From Dasypus novemcinctus (taxonomy: Eukaryota > Chordata > Mammalia > Cingulata > Dasypodidae), in contig NC_080683.1 of assembly GCF_030445035.2 (NCBI RefSeq), positions 121,753,225 through 121,817,224 on the forward strand: DNA of 64,000 bases, in the 5' to 3' direction. The stretch's first letter is position 1. Every line of letters starts with the position of its first letter. The notes below the pieces were generated by a model. It was not told the DNA's origin. It saw only the letters and a list, made by a program, of their open reading frames with translations, and did not search any database. Positions 47,056 to 58,450 of this stretch are shown piece by piece. The translations under genes were made by a program, and so were the position numbers.

Positions 47056-48350
47056 GCCCCTCGCCAGGGATGCTGGAGCCCCCCACCTGCGGATGCTCGA
47101 GCCCCTCGCCAGGGATGCTGGAGCCCCCCACCTGCGGATGCTCGAGCCCCTCGCCAGGGATGCTGGAGCCCCCCACCTGCGGATGCTCGAGCCCCTCGCC
47201 AGGGATGCTGGAGCCCCCCACCTGCGGATGCTCGAGCCCCTCGCCAGGGATGCTGGAGCCCCCCTCCTGCGGATGCTCGAGCCCCTCGCCAGGGATGCTG
47301 GAGCCCCTCACCTGCGGATGCTCGAGCCCCTCGCCAGGGATGCTGGAGCCCCCCTCCTGCGGATGCTCGAGCCCCTCGCCAGGGATGCTGGAGCCCCTCA
47401 CCTGCGGATGCTCGAGCCCCTCGCCAGGGATGCTGGAGCCCCTCACCTGCGGATGCTCGAGCCCCTCGCCAGGGATGCTGGAGCCCCCCTCCTGCGGATG
47501 CTCGAGCCCCCCACCTGCGGATGCTCGAGCCCCTCGCCAGGGATGCTGGAGCCCCCCTCCTGCGGATGCTCGAGCCCCCCACCTGCGGATGCTCGAGCCC
47601 CCCACCTGCGGATGCTCGAGCCCCTCGCCAGGGATGCTGGAGCCCCTCACCTGCGGATGCTCGAGCCCCTCGCCAGGGATGCTGGAGCCCCTCACCTGCG
47701 GATGCTCGAGCCCCTCGCCAGGGATGCTGGAGCCCCCCTCCTGCGGATGCTCGAGCCCCCCACCTGCGGATGCTCGAGCCCCTCGCCAGGGATGCTGGAG
47801 CCCCTCACCTGCGGATGCTCGAGCCCCTCGCCAGGGATGCTGGAGCCCCCCTCCTGCGGATGCTCGAGCCCCCCACCTGCGGATGCTCGAGCCCCTCGCC
47901 AGGGATGCTGGAGCCCCCCTCCTGCGGATGCTCGAGCCTCCCACCTGCGGATGCTCGAGCCCCTCGCCTGGGGCTGCCTCTAGCCCTCGCCTGGGGCTGC
48001 CTCTAGCCCTCACCTGGGGGTGCTCGAGCCCCTCGCCTGGGGCTGCCTCTAGCCCTCGCCTGGGGCTGCCTCTAGCCCTCACCTGGGGGTGCTTGAGCCC
48101 CTCGCCTGGGGCTGCCTCTAGCCCTCGCCTGGGGCTGCCTCTAGCCCTCGCCTGGGGGTGCCTCTAGCCCTCGCCTGGGGGTGCTCGAGCCCCTCGCCTG
48201 GGGCTGCCTCTAGCCCTCGCCTGGGGCTGCCTCTAGCCCTCGCCTGGGGGTGCCTCTAGCCCTCACCTGGGGGTGCTTGAGCCCCTCGCCTGGGGATGCC
48301 TCTAGCCCTCGCCTGGGGCTGCCTCTAGCCCTCGCCTGGGGGTGCTCACG
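47056..48350. repeat. CpG-rich minisatellite with higher-order structure
   Basis: The basic unit is 22-24 bp. In 47056-47958 two diverged units alternate as a 45-bp dimer: a 22-bp GCCCCTCGCCAGGGATGCTG-type half and a 23-bp half with CACCTGCGGATGCTCGA. I count 17 dimers and six extra single 23-mers. From 47959 to 48350 the array changes to 24, 23 and 22-bp units (GCCCCTCGCCTGGGGCTGCC type) forming 69- or 92-bp blocks, about 17 units. Most units carry CpG, and many a CTCGAG site. Because 45 and 69 are multiples of three, several frames stay open for 200-365 codons; these are repeat artefacts. It lies in the putative first intron. Confidence 0.97.
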
Positions 48351-50638
48351 TGCCTCGCCGTCACTCCTTTGTGCCTCTGTGCGGTACCTCCGAGACTGGA
48401 TAGGGAAGAGCTACACATCGGAACCATTGGCAGCAGAGAAGTTGCTAATGAGCGTGATTCTAGAGGGCAGAACCTGCCGCCTTGTTCAGGTCCTCAGAAC
48501 GGAGACCTGCCGTGTTGTGCAGAGCAAGAGGCTGGTGCTGTCTTGGGGCTGCAGCCAGCTTTGATTGAATTCCCTTGCAGTTGTCTGTGTAACTAGGACA
48601 CTAGACTTCACTTTTGGTTTCCAGCTCTGAACATCACTGAATATCCAGTTATGCTCTTGTTCTGGAAGCACAGCCTTTCATCCAGGAGCGAATGGGGAAC
48701 ACGTTGTTCCCCCGGCGTTGCCTGAGAAGGGGCCCGTGCTGCCAAATGGGACCACCCTGCGTGGTGGGGGTTCATGGCCTTCACGGTTACCCCTGCTGAG
48801 TGCCAGGCCCGGCCACCTGAGGTCTTTGTGCTGGCTGATGTCCTAATTACAGAAGAGGACTGGGCTCGGAGAGTCGAAGATCTGACGGGATATAAATCTT
48901 TGCCATTCTGGAGTTCGTAGTCACCCTAGCTGTTGATCGTGTAGCAGAAACGTGAGGTCAGTTTCAGACGTTCTGGATGGAAGTTCTTGAAAACATACTT
49001 CCATACGTACTCTTTAGCATGGAACCATCTCCTACCTCTGCATTCGAACATCAGGGACTGTGTGCTGCTGGGAGTTGTAGTTGGTGGCGCAAAAGCGTGA
49101 CGTGTGTTTTAGACGCTGCTCAAACTCATGCCTGACGTTTCCAGGAGATCCTGGAAATGGCCATGAAGTAAATTGACTGATGTTGGCACACGAGATTAAC
49201 CTTGTCCACTCTCAGTCCACTCCTTTCTCTTGACTTCCCATGGACAGGTTAAGCAAGCCTGTACTTGAATGTGGGGGGCGAGCTGGCCGCACTAACCGCT
49301 GGCCGTGGGGTGCTTCCTGGGGCACTGGTCCGGACGCTTCACCTTTAATCCCCGGGCAGCCCTGAAGACTGGGTGCTGCTGCGCTCCTGCTTTGCAGATG
49401 GGCAGAGGTGAGGAGGACACCTGCCAAAGTCTCCATAAGTAGCAAACGCAGAGTTGTCTGATTCTAGATCTTGGTTTTCTTTGCTACTACGTGGCTGCTC
49501 AGAGACATGCAGGCTTGCGACAAGTGCAGGAATCACCTGCTGTCTGTTTTTGTTCAGTCGAATCTTTCTTCCCATTTTTCTGGTTTTCTGTTTAGGACTA
49601 CACATATTACCCGGAAGAGTTTACCTTCAAGTTAAGAAAGTTTTACTCTGACACTTGCGTGTAGTGTTAGTTGCCCCTCTTTTTAGAAATAAAATGACTC
49701 AGTTACTTCTTCCAGCCAAATTAGCCCTCTCCCGCTGGGCGTCTTCAGATCCCTGGAGGATTCCCACTGTTCCTTAGCCGCCTTCCTGCCCCAGGACTCC
49801 AGCTCCCCAGCCCTCTGTGGTCACTTTGGCCACTGAGACCTTTGGTCCAGGCTGCCTCCTCCTGGCTCTCCTCCAGGGACCTGCTGAGCCAGGGAAAGGT
49901 GGCAGACCATGTGGGAGCCACGGGAGAAGGCTGCTCCTGTCAAAGCAGTGGTCAATATAATTTTCGGTTTAAAGAGGAGACCGCTGCACAGAAGGATTAT
50001 TGGAGAGCTTTCAAAGCACTGCTCCTGCATCTAATGCCATTTGCTGTCATATTTGTGGTTTGCTGGCAGTTCTAAGACACTCCTAGCTATCGTGTGTGTA
50101 AAGAAATGAATCTTTTTTGGAAAGTTAATGCCGCGGTGCTCCATTTTTTAGGGGAAAGAAGGGAGCTTGTAAAATTTGTTGTAAAACAGCAGATGTTCTA
50201 AAATGAAAACATTTCCATAAAGCTTCAAGTCCTAGGAGATGGTCGGAGAGCTTGATGGAGACATCTTGGTACCCCGGTGAGCGTGTGTCTGGTGCTGCTG
50301 GAGCTGAAGCTGAAATTGCTTTATTTCTTGGTAAATGATTTATGTCTGGAGTTGTTTGACTGGTTTCCTATCTTCACACAGAAATCACCTATTCTAGATA
50401 TTCTGATAAGGAAGGTGAGATCACTTGGCAAATAAAGTGCAGGGATTTTTTTTCCCCCCTTTGCCTAATTAACTGAAAGGAGATTAGTTCATTATCTCCT
50501 AAATTACTTCTTTATTTGGGAGCAAGACAGAAAGAGGGCCCTGTTTTCTAGTCCCTGTTAGAACCCTACCCTTTTACCCTTCTTGGCATAATGCTCTTCT
50601 GAATTCTGTAACACGGTTGTTGGTCTTCTCCTTTGCAG
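48351..50638 (+). other. Last part of intron 1
   Basis: Mostly unique-looking sequence without a recognised repeat. It ends with a pyrimidine-rich tract and acceptor, TGGTCTTCTCCTTTGCAG. Confidence 0.5.
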
Positions 50639-50739
50639 GATGTTGCGCGCAGGTCGAACGTGGAACTGTCATTGCAAGTGGAAGTCCCATCCCCTGCTCT
50701 TCCTATCTGCTTTGTCTATTGTATGTGCTCCTCACTCAG
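50639..50739 (+). CDS. Putative exon 2: start codon and signal-peptide-like N-terminus, unidentified gene
   Basis: The 101-bp exon is bounded by a strong acceptor (TTCTCCTTTGCAG|GATG) and a strong donor (CTCAG|GTAAGTGAG). From the ATG at 50640 it encodes 33 codons plus one base (phase 1 end). The peptide begins [12 protein letters not shown], continues with basic KWKSH, then a hydrophobic run [13 protein letters not shown], and ends in APHS. A charged n-region followed by a 13-residue apolar core suits a secretory signal peptide, so the product may be secreted or membrane-bound. When spliced to exon 1, an additional ATG forms across the junction in the same frame. I do not recognise the protein, and later exons are outside the window. 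An alternative frame ([13 protein letters not shown]) is also open through the exon but lacks a start here. Confidence 0.5.
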
Positions 50740-51904
50740 GTAAGTGAGACCTTTTGCTTTCAAACCCTGAATTTAGTAATGACATTGACTTCAGCATAAA
50801 GCTACTTTAACTTTATTTCTTGTCTCCTTGTGCCATTTCTTTCCTTTCAGGGTTTTTTTTCCTGTCCATCGCCTCTCTCCTCTCTGAATTCTGTGTGAAT
50901 GCAGTTGCTTTGATACTGCTTTATTTTCTAACGAATATATGTATTTAGTTTCATTTACTTGCCAAGGCCATGTTGAGTGTTGAGATAGCTACATATCCAG
51001 CCTAAAAGGTGGTAGCGGTTTCTCCTACTGTTAAATAAACACACAGCACTGACTTCTCTTTGCAAGTTTCCATGTAGTTATTTATGGAAAGGAAGGTATA
51101 GACTTTGCCATTTTAGTCCATCCTGATTTTATTAGCGTGCTGCAGTGAGAAAGAGGAGTTTGAAATTAAGTTTTTAGACTAGGCAGTTTATATAATTTAC
51201 TTAAAATGGTAGGAACAATTTAATTTTAAATTACAATATGTTTGTGGAATCAAAATATCTAATTTTCATAATTGCAAGTTTTTCTAAACTTTGAAGCAGA
51301 AATTAAATTTTCTATAAACGGCTAATCATGTAAATCAGAATATGAATGTAAGTGATATTTAAAAGTAAACCATCTTTTCATTGTTTGGTTTTGTCACTGA
51401 GCAAACTGCATTTAAGTCCATTCTGGTTTGCTCTTTTTTTCCTGTTGTATTGATTTAGTTCATTATATTTTCCTTTAGAGTAAAACTGAAATATCAACTA
51501 AGAAAATAATTACTCACAGAGCCTTATGTACTTATTACTTGAGATTTGATCAAGATTTTGTCACTTCTATATTTATAATATACCTGTTTGTTCTTACAAA
51601 ATTATGCATTTATAGAATCATGGACATAGATTACCTACTAAAATTGCTTATCCATAGGATCAAGAAATTTACCTTGTATTTAATAAGTAAATACTTTTTT
51701 CCGAGCCAACCAAGTATTTTAGGAGTTTCAGCTATTTACTTAGAAATTTTCTGGCACTTGCTTAGTGACTTTGAAACAAAACTGATCTTTGAGTGAATTC
51801 TTTCATGCATTTGTTTAAATTTCATTATAAAGCCTTTCTTTCTGTTGCTGAGTCATTACTGGAAAGAGGACACAAACTGAAGAGATCTAAAAATTATATG
51901 TATT
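50740..51904 (+). other. Start of intron 2
   Basis: AT-rich sequence beginning at the GTAAGTGAG donor. No further exon is recognised, and frames at 51539-51796 lack splice support. Confidence 0.45.
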
Positions 51905-52118
51905 TTGGGGGGAGTGAATGTGGCTCAAGTGGTTGACTGCCTGCTTCCCACATGGAAGTCTCATATGAGTTCGGTTCCCAATGCCTCCTAAAAACAAAAA
52001 ACAAACAAGTAAACAATGAAAAAACCTAATTTAGAGTTGCTGCTGTGGCTCAGTGGCTGAGCGTCACATTTCCACCTTTGAGGTCCCAGTACCTCAAAAA
52101 AAAAAAATATATATATAT
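51905..52118 (+). mobile_element. Two short SINE copies in tandem
   Basis: First head GAGTGAATGTGGCTCAAGTG with B-box remnant GTTCGGTTCCC and an A-rich tail to about 52030. Second head GCTGTGGCTCAGTGGCTGAG with tail A12 then (TA)n to 52118. Confidence 0.82.
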
Positions 52119-53649
52119 ATGATTTTTATGATATACAGTGTTGAGCTGTTTCTTAACTTTTGAGAGTGATTCTTCAAGAACCAGTTACGTGGTATGAGAC
52201 ATATTATGAGATTAAGGTGAGTTTAGGTCTGCTCACTTTCATTTTTGCTAGGTCATGCATTTATAAACTTTCAGGATTTCTTCAAACCAAAACAGGTCAA
52301 ACTGGAACTTTTAATTTTAGATGTCAACATTTTCATTGGTATACATGCACATTCCTGAATTTTAATGATCTCAACAATGAAATGAAACGCATGCTTTTAG
52401 ACTAATTAAAAGGAATCCACAGGGCGGGACTGCGGCTGGGTAAGAGGCGTGCAGAATTTAAGGAGGCATCGACTCCGGGGGGCTGTATCACAGCACTTGC
52501 ATCTGTGTTTGTATTATCTCACCTAAGAAATTTCTTATTTGATTTCTTGGCTTACCCAACTCTTTCTGTGTATTACGTAAGCTTTCAGGACAGATGGATT
52601 TCTGTGTTCACTCATTTCGCCAGAATGTTTCGTATCTGTACTCTGTAACCATGGCTTAGAAGTGACACGTGGATACTGGAGTCACAGAAACATTTTAAGG
52701 GGTATAATTAGCATTTTGCTATAGAACTTTTGCCTCTTCAGGTAACTTAGCGTGGAGTTCCTTCCAGTGAACTCTCCAGCCCTTTGAAGTATATTATAAC
52801 TGTGGATATATCTTATCTTCAAAGTCCTACCTTTTTTATAAATTAGAGCATAGTACTCTACTTTCAGAGGCATCGGGTGCTAGCCCGATGCTCTGCTCAC
52901 GAGTGCACTCTGACATTGATCTCCTCTCTGGAGGACCCCTGGGTGCTCTCACCCAGTCCAGTGCCTTGAAATGGGCCTGGCCCCTTCCTGGCACCGAGCG
53001 CTCCCCCCCAGCTGCGTTTCCTCCGTCGCACTTGCAGGTTGATGGACACCTCCGTTATCACAGGTGCCAGCAGGTCCTTGGCCCTCCCTCCCATCGAAAA
53101 TGACTTTGTCCCATCTTTCCGGGCCCTCCTTCTGTCCTGCTGGCCTTTCTCGTCCTGACCTGGGTCGTCCTAGCAGCACCCCCCTCCTCTGCACATCTGG
53201 TTCTTTTTGACATTCAGATCGCCCTTTCAGTGTTATCACCTAGCAAGCCTCCCTGCCTCTTTACCTTTAGATGTTGTTCTCTGTTGATGCTCTAGCCAGG
53301 CTGAAGGGTTGGCAAAACCTCTTTTGATTGTAAAGAGTGACAGTTCAGATGATTAAAAATTATGGTTGGGTTCTACAGTTGACTCCAGATAACGTCCATA
53401 GTTTAATCCATGGAATAGAGTTGCACGGTTAAGTCCTCCAGTAGATGAACTGGCATTTGTAGTTTCACAGGGCAATTACAAAGCAAATAGTATACAAGGC
53501 CTGTGCATTCCCGAAAGTAATGTAGTAAAACAACACTTGTCACTTGACAGTGATGAATGTAACTTTTAATAAGATCTACAACAAAATAGCAACTGAATAT
53601 TTGCACTGGTCCCACAAAAGTACAAAGTAAGACACAGTATGATTATTTC
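52119..53649 (+). other. Intron 2 sequence with a C-rich block
   Basis: 52900-53270 is C/T-rich and vaguely L2-like. The rest is unassigned. It includes the hairpin at 52870-52891. Confidence 0.35.
52870..52891. repeat. Perfect 8-bp inverted repeat
   Basis: GCATCGGG, six-base spacer TGCTAG, then CCCGATGC. It could form a GC-rich hairpin. Confidence 0.9.
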
Positions 53650-54330
53650 TACCCTGTCTCTTGACAACGTTTAGAAAGGTTGAAAACATTCACCGTATCA
53701 GAGTTGTTGGGAAAAGGAAATGTACACTCACAGCTCAATCTTTAGGGAACATGATTTGGCAACAGTTTTTAAAAAGTCAGTAAAGTGCATACTCTTCGAC
53801 ATTTCACTCCCACATCCTATGCTGTAGAAATAAAAGCATAATACCTACCCCTCACATTATAATAGCAAACAATTGGAAAATAATCTCAATGTTCACTAAA
53901 AAGGGGAATGGTTATAGAAATTATTATATACCCATACCATGATATACTATGAGGCATTTGAAACTAAGTGGTTAGATTACATTTATTGGCTTGGAAAGAT
54001 GCCCATGGTACTAATGTAAAATTAGAAAGAGAATTGGAAGACGATGTAAGATTATGGCAGTTTTTTAATGGGTTGTAGGACAAAACTGGAGTGTATTTTG
54101 TGTGATTATGTATGCCTAAGCCTGCACAAACATAATGATAGAATATGGAGTGCAGTACACTGGGCTCTCAGAACGGCTTAGCTCCAGGGCTTGGGGTGAG
54201 GAAGGAAGAGGAAAATGGTGGACTTTATACACCTCTGCATTATTTGCCTTGGGTTAGAGCATGTATAACTTAGGTGATTTTTAAAAAAATGATGATTATT
54301 TTTTGGTTTTAAAAAAAGCAACATTAAAAA
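53650..54330 (+). mobile_element. Old L1 3' fragment, sense
   Basis: AGCAAACAATTGGAAAATAA, TCTCAATGTTCACTAAAAAG, ATTATATACCCATACCATGA and TACTATGAGGCATTTGAAAC match the well-known L1 3' block. It ends in an A-rich stretch at about 54300-54335. Confidence 0.75.
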
Positions 54331-55289
54331 AAAAAGTGGCCAGAGAGATTGTTGGAGTGTACGGCGATTATGGTTTTCTGTTAGTCATTTCTTGGCTACT
54401 CTGGCTCTTTCTTTACTAGATAAGAGTCTCTAGAAGGTGTTTCAAATCATAACCTCAGCTTATGTCTTACGAATCTGAAGACAGATGATATCTTGAGCAG
54501 ACAGAGGGCGGTGGCTTCAAGTGGAGCGAGCAGCCGGGAGCCAGTGGATTCCTGGGCAACTGGCGCGTGCACAGCTTCTGAGTCATGTGTGGGGTTGGAG
54601 GGGCCTCCCTTGGCCCCTGGAGATGGGTGAGATCAGCTCGGGTTCCTCGGGGTGTCTCTGATGCATCAGCAGCTCAAAGGGGAAATGCTTCTTCAAGTAC
54701 AGTCTGGCCAGGACCTTGTGCTTCCCAGTGCCCAGCACGGTCCCGTGAGGCTGGCGATGGGCAGAGGGAGAGCGTGCTTTGTTCCTTAGTGAGCAGTTAG
54801 TCTCATGACAGCTACGTTGCAGTGTTTAACAGACGTAATATTTTGTACGTTTTTAACTGTTTAATCAAAAAGTTTCCAAATGTGTAGGAAAAATAATCCT
54901 TTTACAAATCGGCTGTTTTATTTTATTTTTTACCTATTTTGTTTACTGTTCGCTTAAAAAGTATAGAATGTATCTAAAAGGTCAAAAATAAGGTTCTGTT
55001 TGTGCAAACTATTCAGCATATAAGTGTTGTGTGTTTTTTTTCAGTCTGAGTCAAAGGGTTCTAAATTACTGGGGGAAGGGCTGTTGTCCCCCTCCAGAGC
55101 TTGGACTGAAGGAGCTAATCCACTCGAGTCAACCCTCCTGGAAGTGCTTTTGGGGCATCTTCCCAGATGATTTTCTTGCTCTACCTTTGGCTGACCTGAA
55201 TTCACGGGAGGCACGTAGGATAGCTCGCCTGGGGTCGTGGAGTCAATGGAATGTCTACATTCTGCGTATGGCGGGGGGTCACCTTCCTT
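54331..55289 (+). other. Intron 2 sequence, nothing recognised
   Basis: A TTTTTTTTCAG at 55036-55046 resembles an acceptor, but no matching donor or recognised peptide follows. Confidence 0.4.
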
Positions 55290-55700
55290 GGCTCCGCCAC
55301 CAGCCGAATTCCTCAGCGCGCGTCGCCTGTGCGGACACCCCCTCCCCTTTAGCCATCTTGGAGGTCGGTGCCCCTCCCTGCCACGGTCAGGCGGCGCCCG
55401 TCTCCCGGTGGGGTGGCCCCACTTGAGAAAGAACTCACACACTCAAGTGTCCAGGCGGGCGGAGCAGGGACGGGACAGGTGTCGCGCGGTCTGTGGACTT
55501 TCCCGGGGTGGGCTGGTCTCGGGGAGGGGGTGGCGGCCTCCCTGGAGTGAGCTGTGGCCGTGGACGCCCCCTCGGGGTCAACCCCGGCACCGTCGCCTTT
55601 GCGTGCCGGTTTGTTGGGTTTTGTCTGTGAAGGGAAGCCCGGCGCGTGAGCCAAGCCCGGCGTGCCTCGAGAGGCGGCACCTGCACCTGGGAGCAGCGGA
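55290..55700. promoter_or_regulatory. Small CpG-rich patch
   Basis: About 400 bp with clustered CpG (CAGCGCGCGTCGCCTG, GGCGGCGCCCGTCTCCCGG, GGCGTGCCTCGAGAGG) in otherwise AT-rich intron. It could be a small CpG island marking an alternative promoter or enhancer, or decayed GC-rich repeat sequence. No splice donor of quality was found on either strand by eye. Confidence 0.35.
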
Positions 55701-58260
55701 GGTGTGGGCAGAACCTGCTAGCCATCTGGAGGTGTAGGAAGAGTGGCCATTTGGAAGCAATAAGACTTAGTCCGAGCACCCTAGAGGGCAGAGCTCGGGC
55801 CAGCGGGCAGGTTCTCTAAGGCCTGGAAGACCTTCCTGCTGACCGCTGCCCGGGGCAAAGCCAGCTGCTCTGCGAATTTCCCTTCCCTGGACATCTATCT
55901 GGGCACAAGGGACTCTTGATAACCGCGTGCAGTCTGTTCTGGAAACCCTGCCGACCTTCTCAGCCTGCAGCTTCATCATCGTGCGTGTGTGATACCACCT
56001 CTCTTTTTAATAGCTTTGCCTCACCCCTTCCTTTTATGTGCGTTTCCTGGAGATTGGGTCTAGCCATGGACTAGGTGAGTTTCTTAAGGTAAACCGGGGC
56101 CGCGCTGGACTGGGGGACACTTACCAACGCCAAGACTTGGGCGGGCAGCATTTTCCTCCTTGTTCAAATGACTCACTCTTGAAAGAATTTTCTTTTGATT
56201 TTCAGCCAGTTGAATAGGTGGTTTTGGGGGCACCATTCTTAATTAAAATGCATTAGCATAGAATTCATTAATTAAAGAATGTGGAAAAGAACCAAGTGAG
56301 AAGAACCAAAGAGAGAAAAGAAGTCTTCCAGACTGGATGAGTGAAGCGGATTTTAGAGGGTTGGCGGCAGAGCTGGGAAGAATGAAGGGTCGCGGGGGAA
56401 GATGCTGCCCCTGCAGGAGCGAGAAGACCGACCTCGTGGAGCGGCAGCCTTTCTCCTCCAGGGAGCTGGGACTGTTGGCCCCTGGAGGAAAGCAGGGCCA
56501 CTTGCCAGCACATGGGAAGCAACCACCACCGGTCCAGATTAGCCTTCACATTTTCCTAAAAATGATACAACTCTTGGAGAAGGAATAGCGTTGCCTTGTG
56601 ATGGTTATGTGACTACCATATTTCCATGGCTAAATTATCTGGATTTATCAAAAATCATTAAAAATATTTGTGGCCGATTTACTTTCTTGAATGAGCTCCT
56701 GTCCCAGGAAAAGAGTTTGAATTATGATGTATTTCGTGTGAAAAGGTTTTGGTTTGTAATCATTCCTCAATCAGCTTCTTTTTAAACAAACTTAATTAAA
56801 AACGATACACTTTGTGAAAAAAATTCCTTTAAAATTTTCTGCAATAAAGCAACTGCTATGCATCAAAAAAGATTCCTCCCTCTAATACATTCTGCTCCCA
56901 GCTGGGAGCTGATGGTTTAGATCGAGAAGAAAGAAAGAGTGAGTGCTCGTGAGACCCCAGAATGCGGAGTCTGTAAACATTTTGGCGCCAATCTCCCTAC
57001 CCACATAAAAATCAGAATCTTTTCTTCCTTCTAATTATAAAATGACACCAATCACTATTATTGGTCTTGGCAGAGCCGAGAGAATGAGCTAATGCTCATA
57101 TTGTTTGCAAATCTCCAAACAGAAGGATCCTTTTGGAAGAGTCTTTACCTGGCTAAAACTTTAAAAGATTAGGGAAGCATTGTTAAAAGAAAATGCAAAT
57201 CTGGGAAAAGGAAAATTCTCTGAATGGCATATTAATCACTGCTTTTAAACACTTCCATGGTTCCTTCTTTCCTTCTGTCCTGCCTTTATTTTCTCCTTAA
57301 AAACATCCCTTGCAGTGGTAGGTTGAATTCTATTGCTCCTGGACTCTATGAATATCAGTCATAGTTTGGTGAATTTCTGTCTCCGCTGAATGAAATTTGA
57401 AGGCTGAGGAGGAGAGTCTTTGACCACAGCTGTTTCAGTGGCTGCAGCAATGGAGCTGTGGGGTGGGGAGCTCGGCGTTTAGGTGTAATTTGCTCCAGTG
57501 TTGGTTTTCTAGAGAGAATGAGCACCAGGTTTGCACACTAGGCCTTTTGGAAACGTGGCCCATCTCTTCCTGAATTCTTGTCATCCGGCTGAGCATGCCC
57601 CTTGTCTCCTGGCTGACTCAGCGGAGGTCAATATTAGCGTTTTTCTCTGTCCTGGTCAGCTCATGTCTTTAGCATGGAAATCTGTTACTTGTAGGAAGCT
57701 CATGCCCACCTATCCTTTCTCGGGGCTGAGGAAGACGTCGTGTTTCCGCAGCCAGGCTTGTGGCTCTTGAAGGCTGCCTCTGCAACGCGGGGCCGGTGGG
57801 CTGGTGGCTGGGTGTCGGCCCAGGGCTCCCCTGGCTTCCCAGGGCTGGCTGGCTCCACGCTGACTGCCCTCCAGCACGCCCTGGAGAGGGCTGCCTCCTT
57901 ATTAGCTATTCCAGAAGAACGTGTTCTGTGAGTTGTAGACCATTTCTTCTATTGAAGATGGCACCCTTTGACCAGCATGGCGCCACTCCCTTCCTCCTGA
58001 GAACCTGCAGAGGGACCTGAACGACTTTGGATGTCCTTAGCAGGGGGAGCCTGGCTGACCTCAAGTTAGGAATTCTTAGGCATAGCCTCCCACTCCTCCA
58101 GAACTGGAAAGTGTATTCAACATCTGTGATAACTTTAGGGTAATTGAAGGAGATGCGGGGAATACAGAGTATGTGCTGCTTCTCTTAGATTTGTTTGAAA
58201 GCTGAGGGCTATTTCATAAGAAAACGTGGGCATCACTATGTATATGCTTCAATATATCGT
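55701..58260 (+). other. Intron 2 sequence, candidate regulatory stretches
   Basis: Apparently repeat-poor. 56230-56280 has repeated TTAATTAA/ATTAATTAA homeodomain-like sites, and 56930-57250 is AT-rich and complex with several ATGCAAAT/TTTGCAAAT-like words. These are only suggestive. Confidence 0.35.
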
Positions 58261-58264
58261 CTCT

Positions 58265-58450
58265 GTGTCTTATCTGTTTCTCAATCTATCATTTATCTAT
58301 CTTTATCATCTATCATCATCATGATGATCTGTCTACCTGTCTAGAATCTATCAGCCATCTATCGGTTACCTATCTCTATCTATGTATAATATCTATTTAT
58401 CTATGTCATTTATCATCTGTAACATTTATTGATCAGTCACCAATCATCAA
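58265..58450. repeat. Degenerate (TATC)n tetranucleotide tract
   Basis: Repeated TCTATC, ATCTATC and TTATCTA words interrupted by many substitutions; an old decayed microsatellite. Confidence 0.85.

Noticed and set aside
47056..47958. CRISPR-like alternation of a conserved and a variable segment
   Set aside because: Both halves are related minisatellite units, there are no unique spacers, and the context is mammalian.
46946..48167. Open frames of 345-365 codons with 15-residue repeats on both strands
   Set aside because: The repeat units are multiples of three bases and lack stops in several frames, so all of them stay open. No start context, splice structure or family supports coding.
55036..55260. 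Exon after TTTTTTTTCAG
   Set aside because: No good donor within a plausible distance, and the phase needed after exon 2 gives no recognisable peptide.
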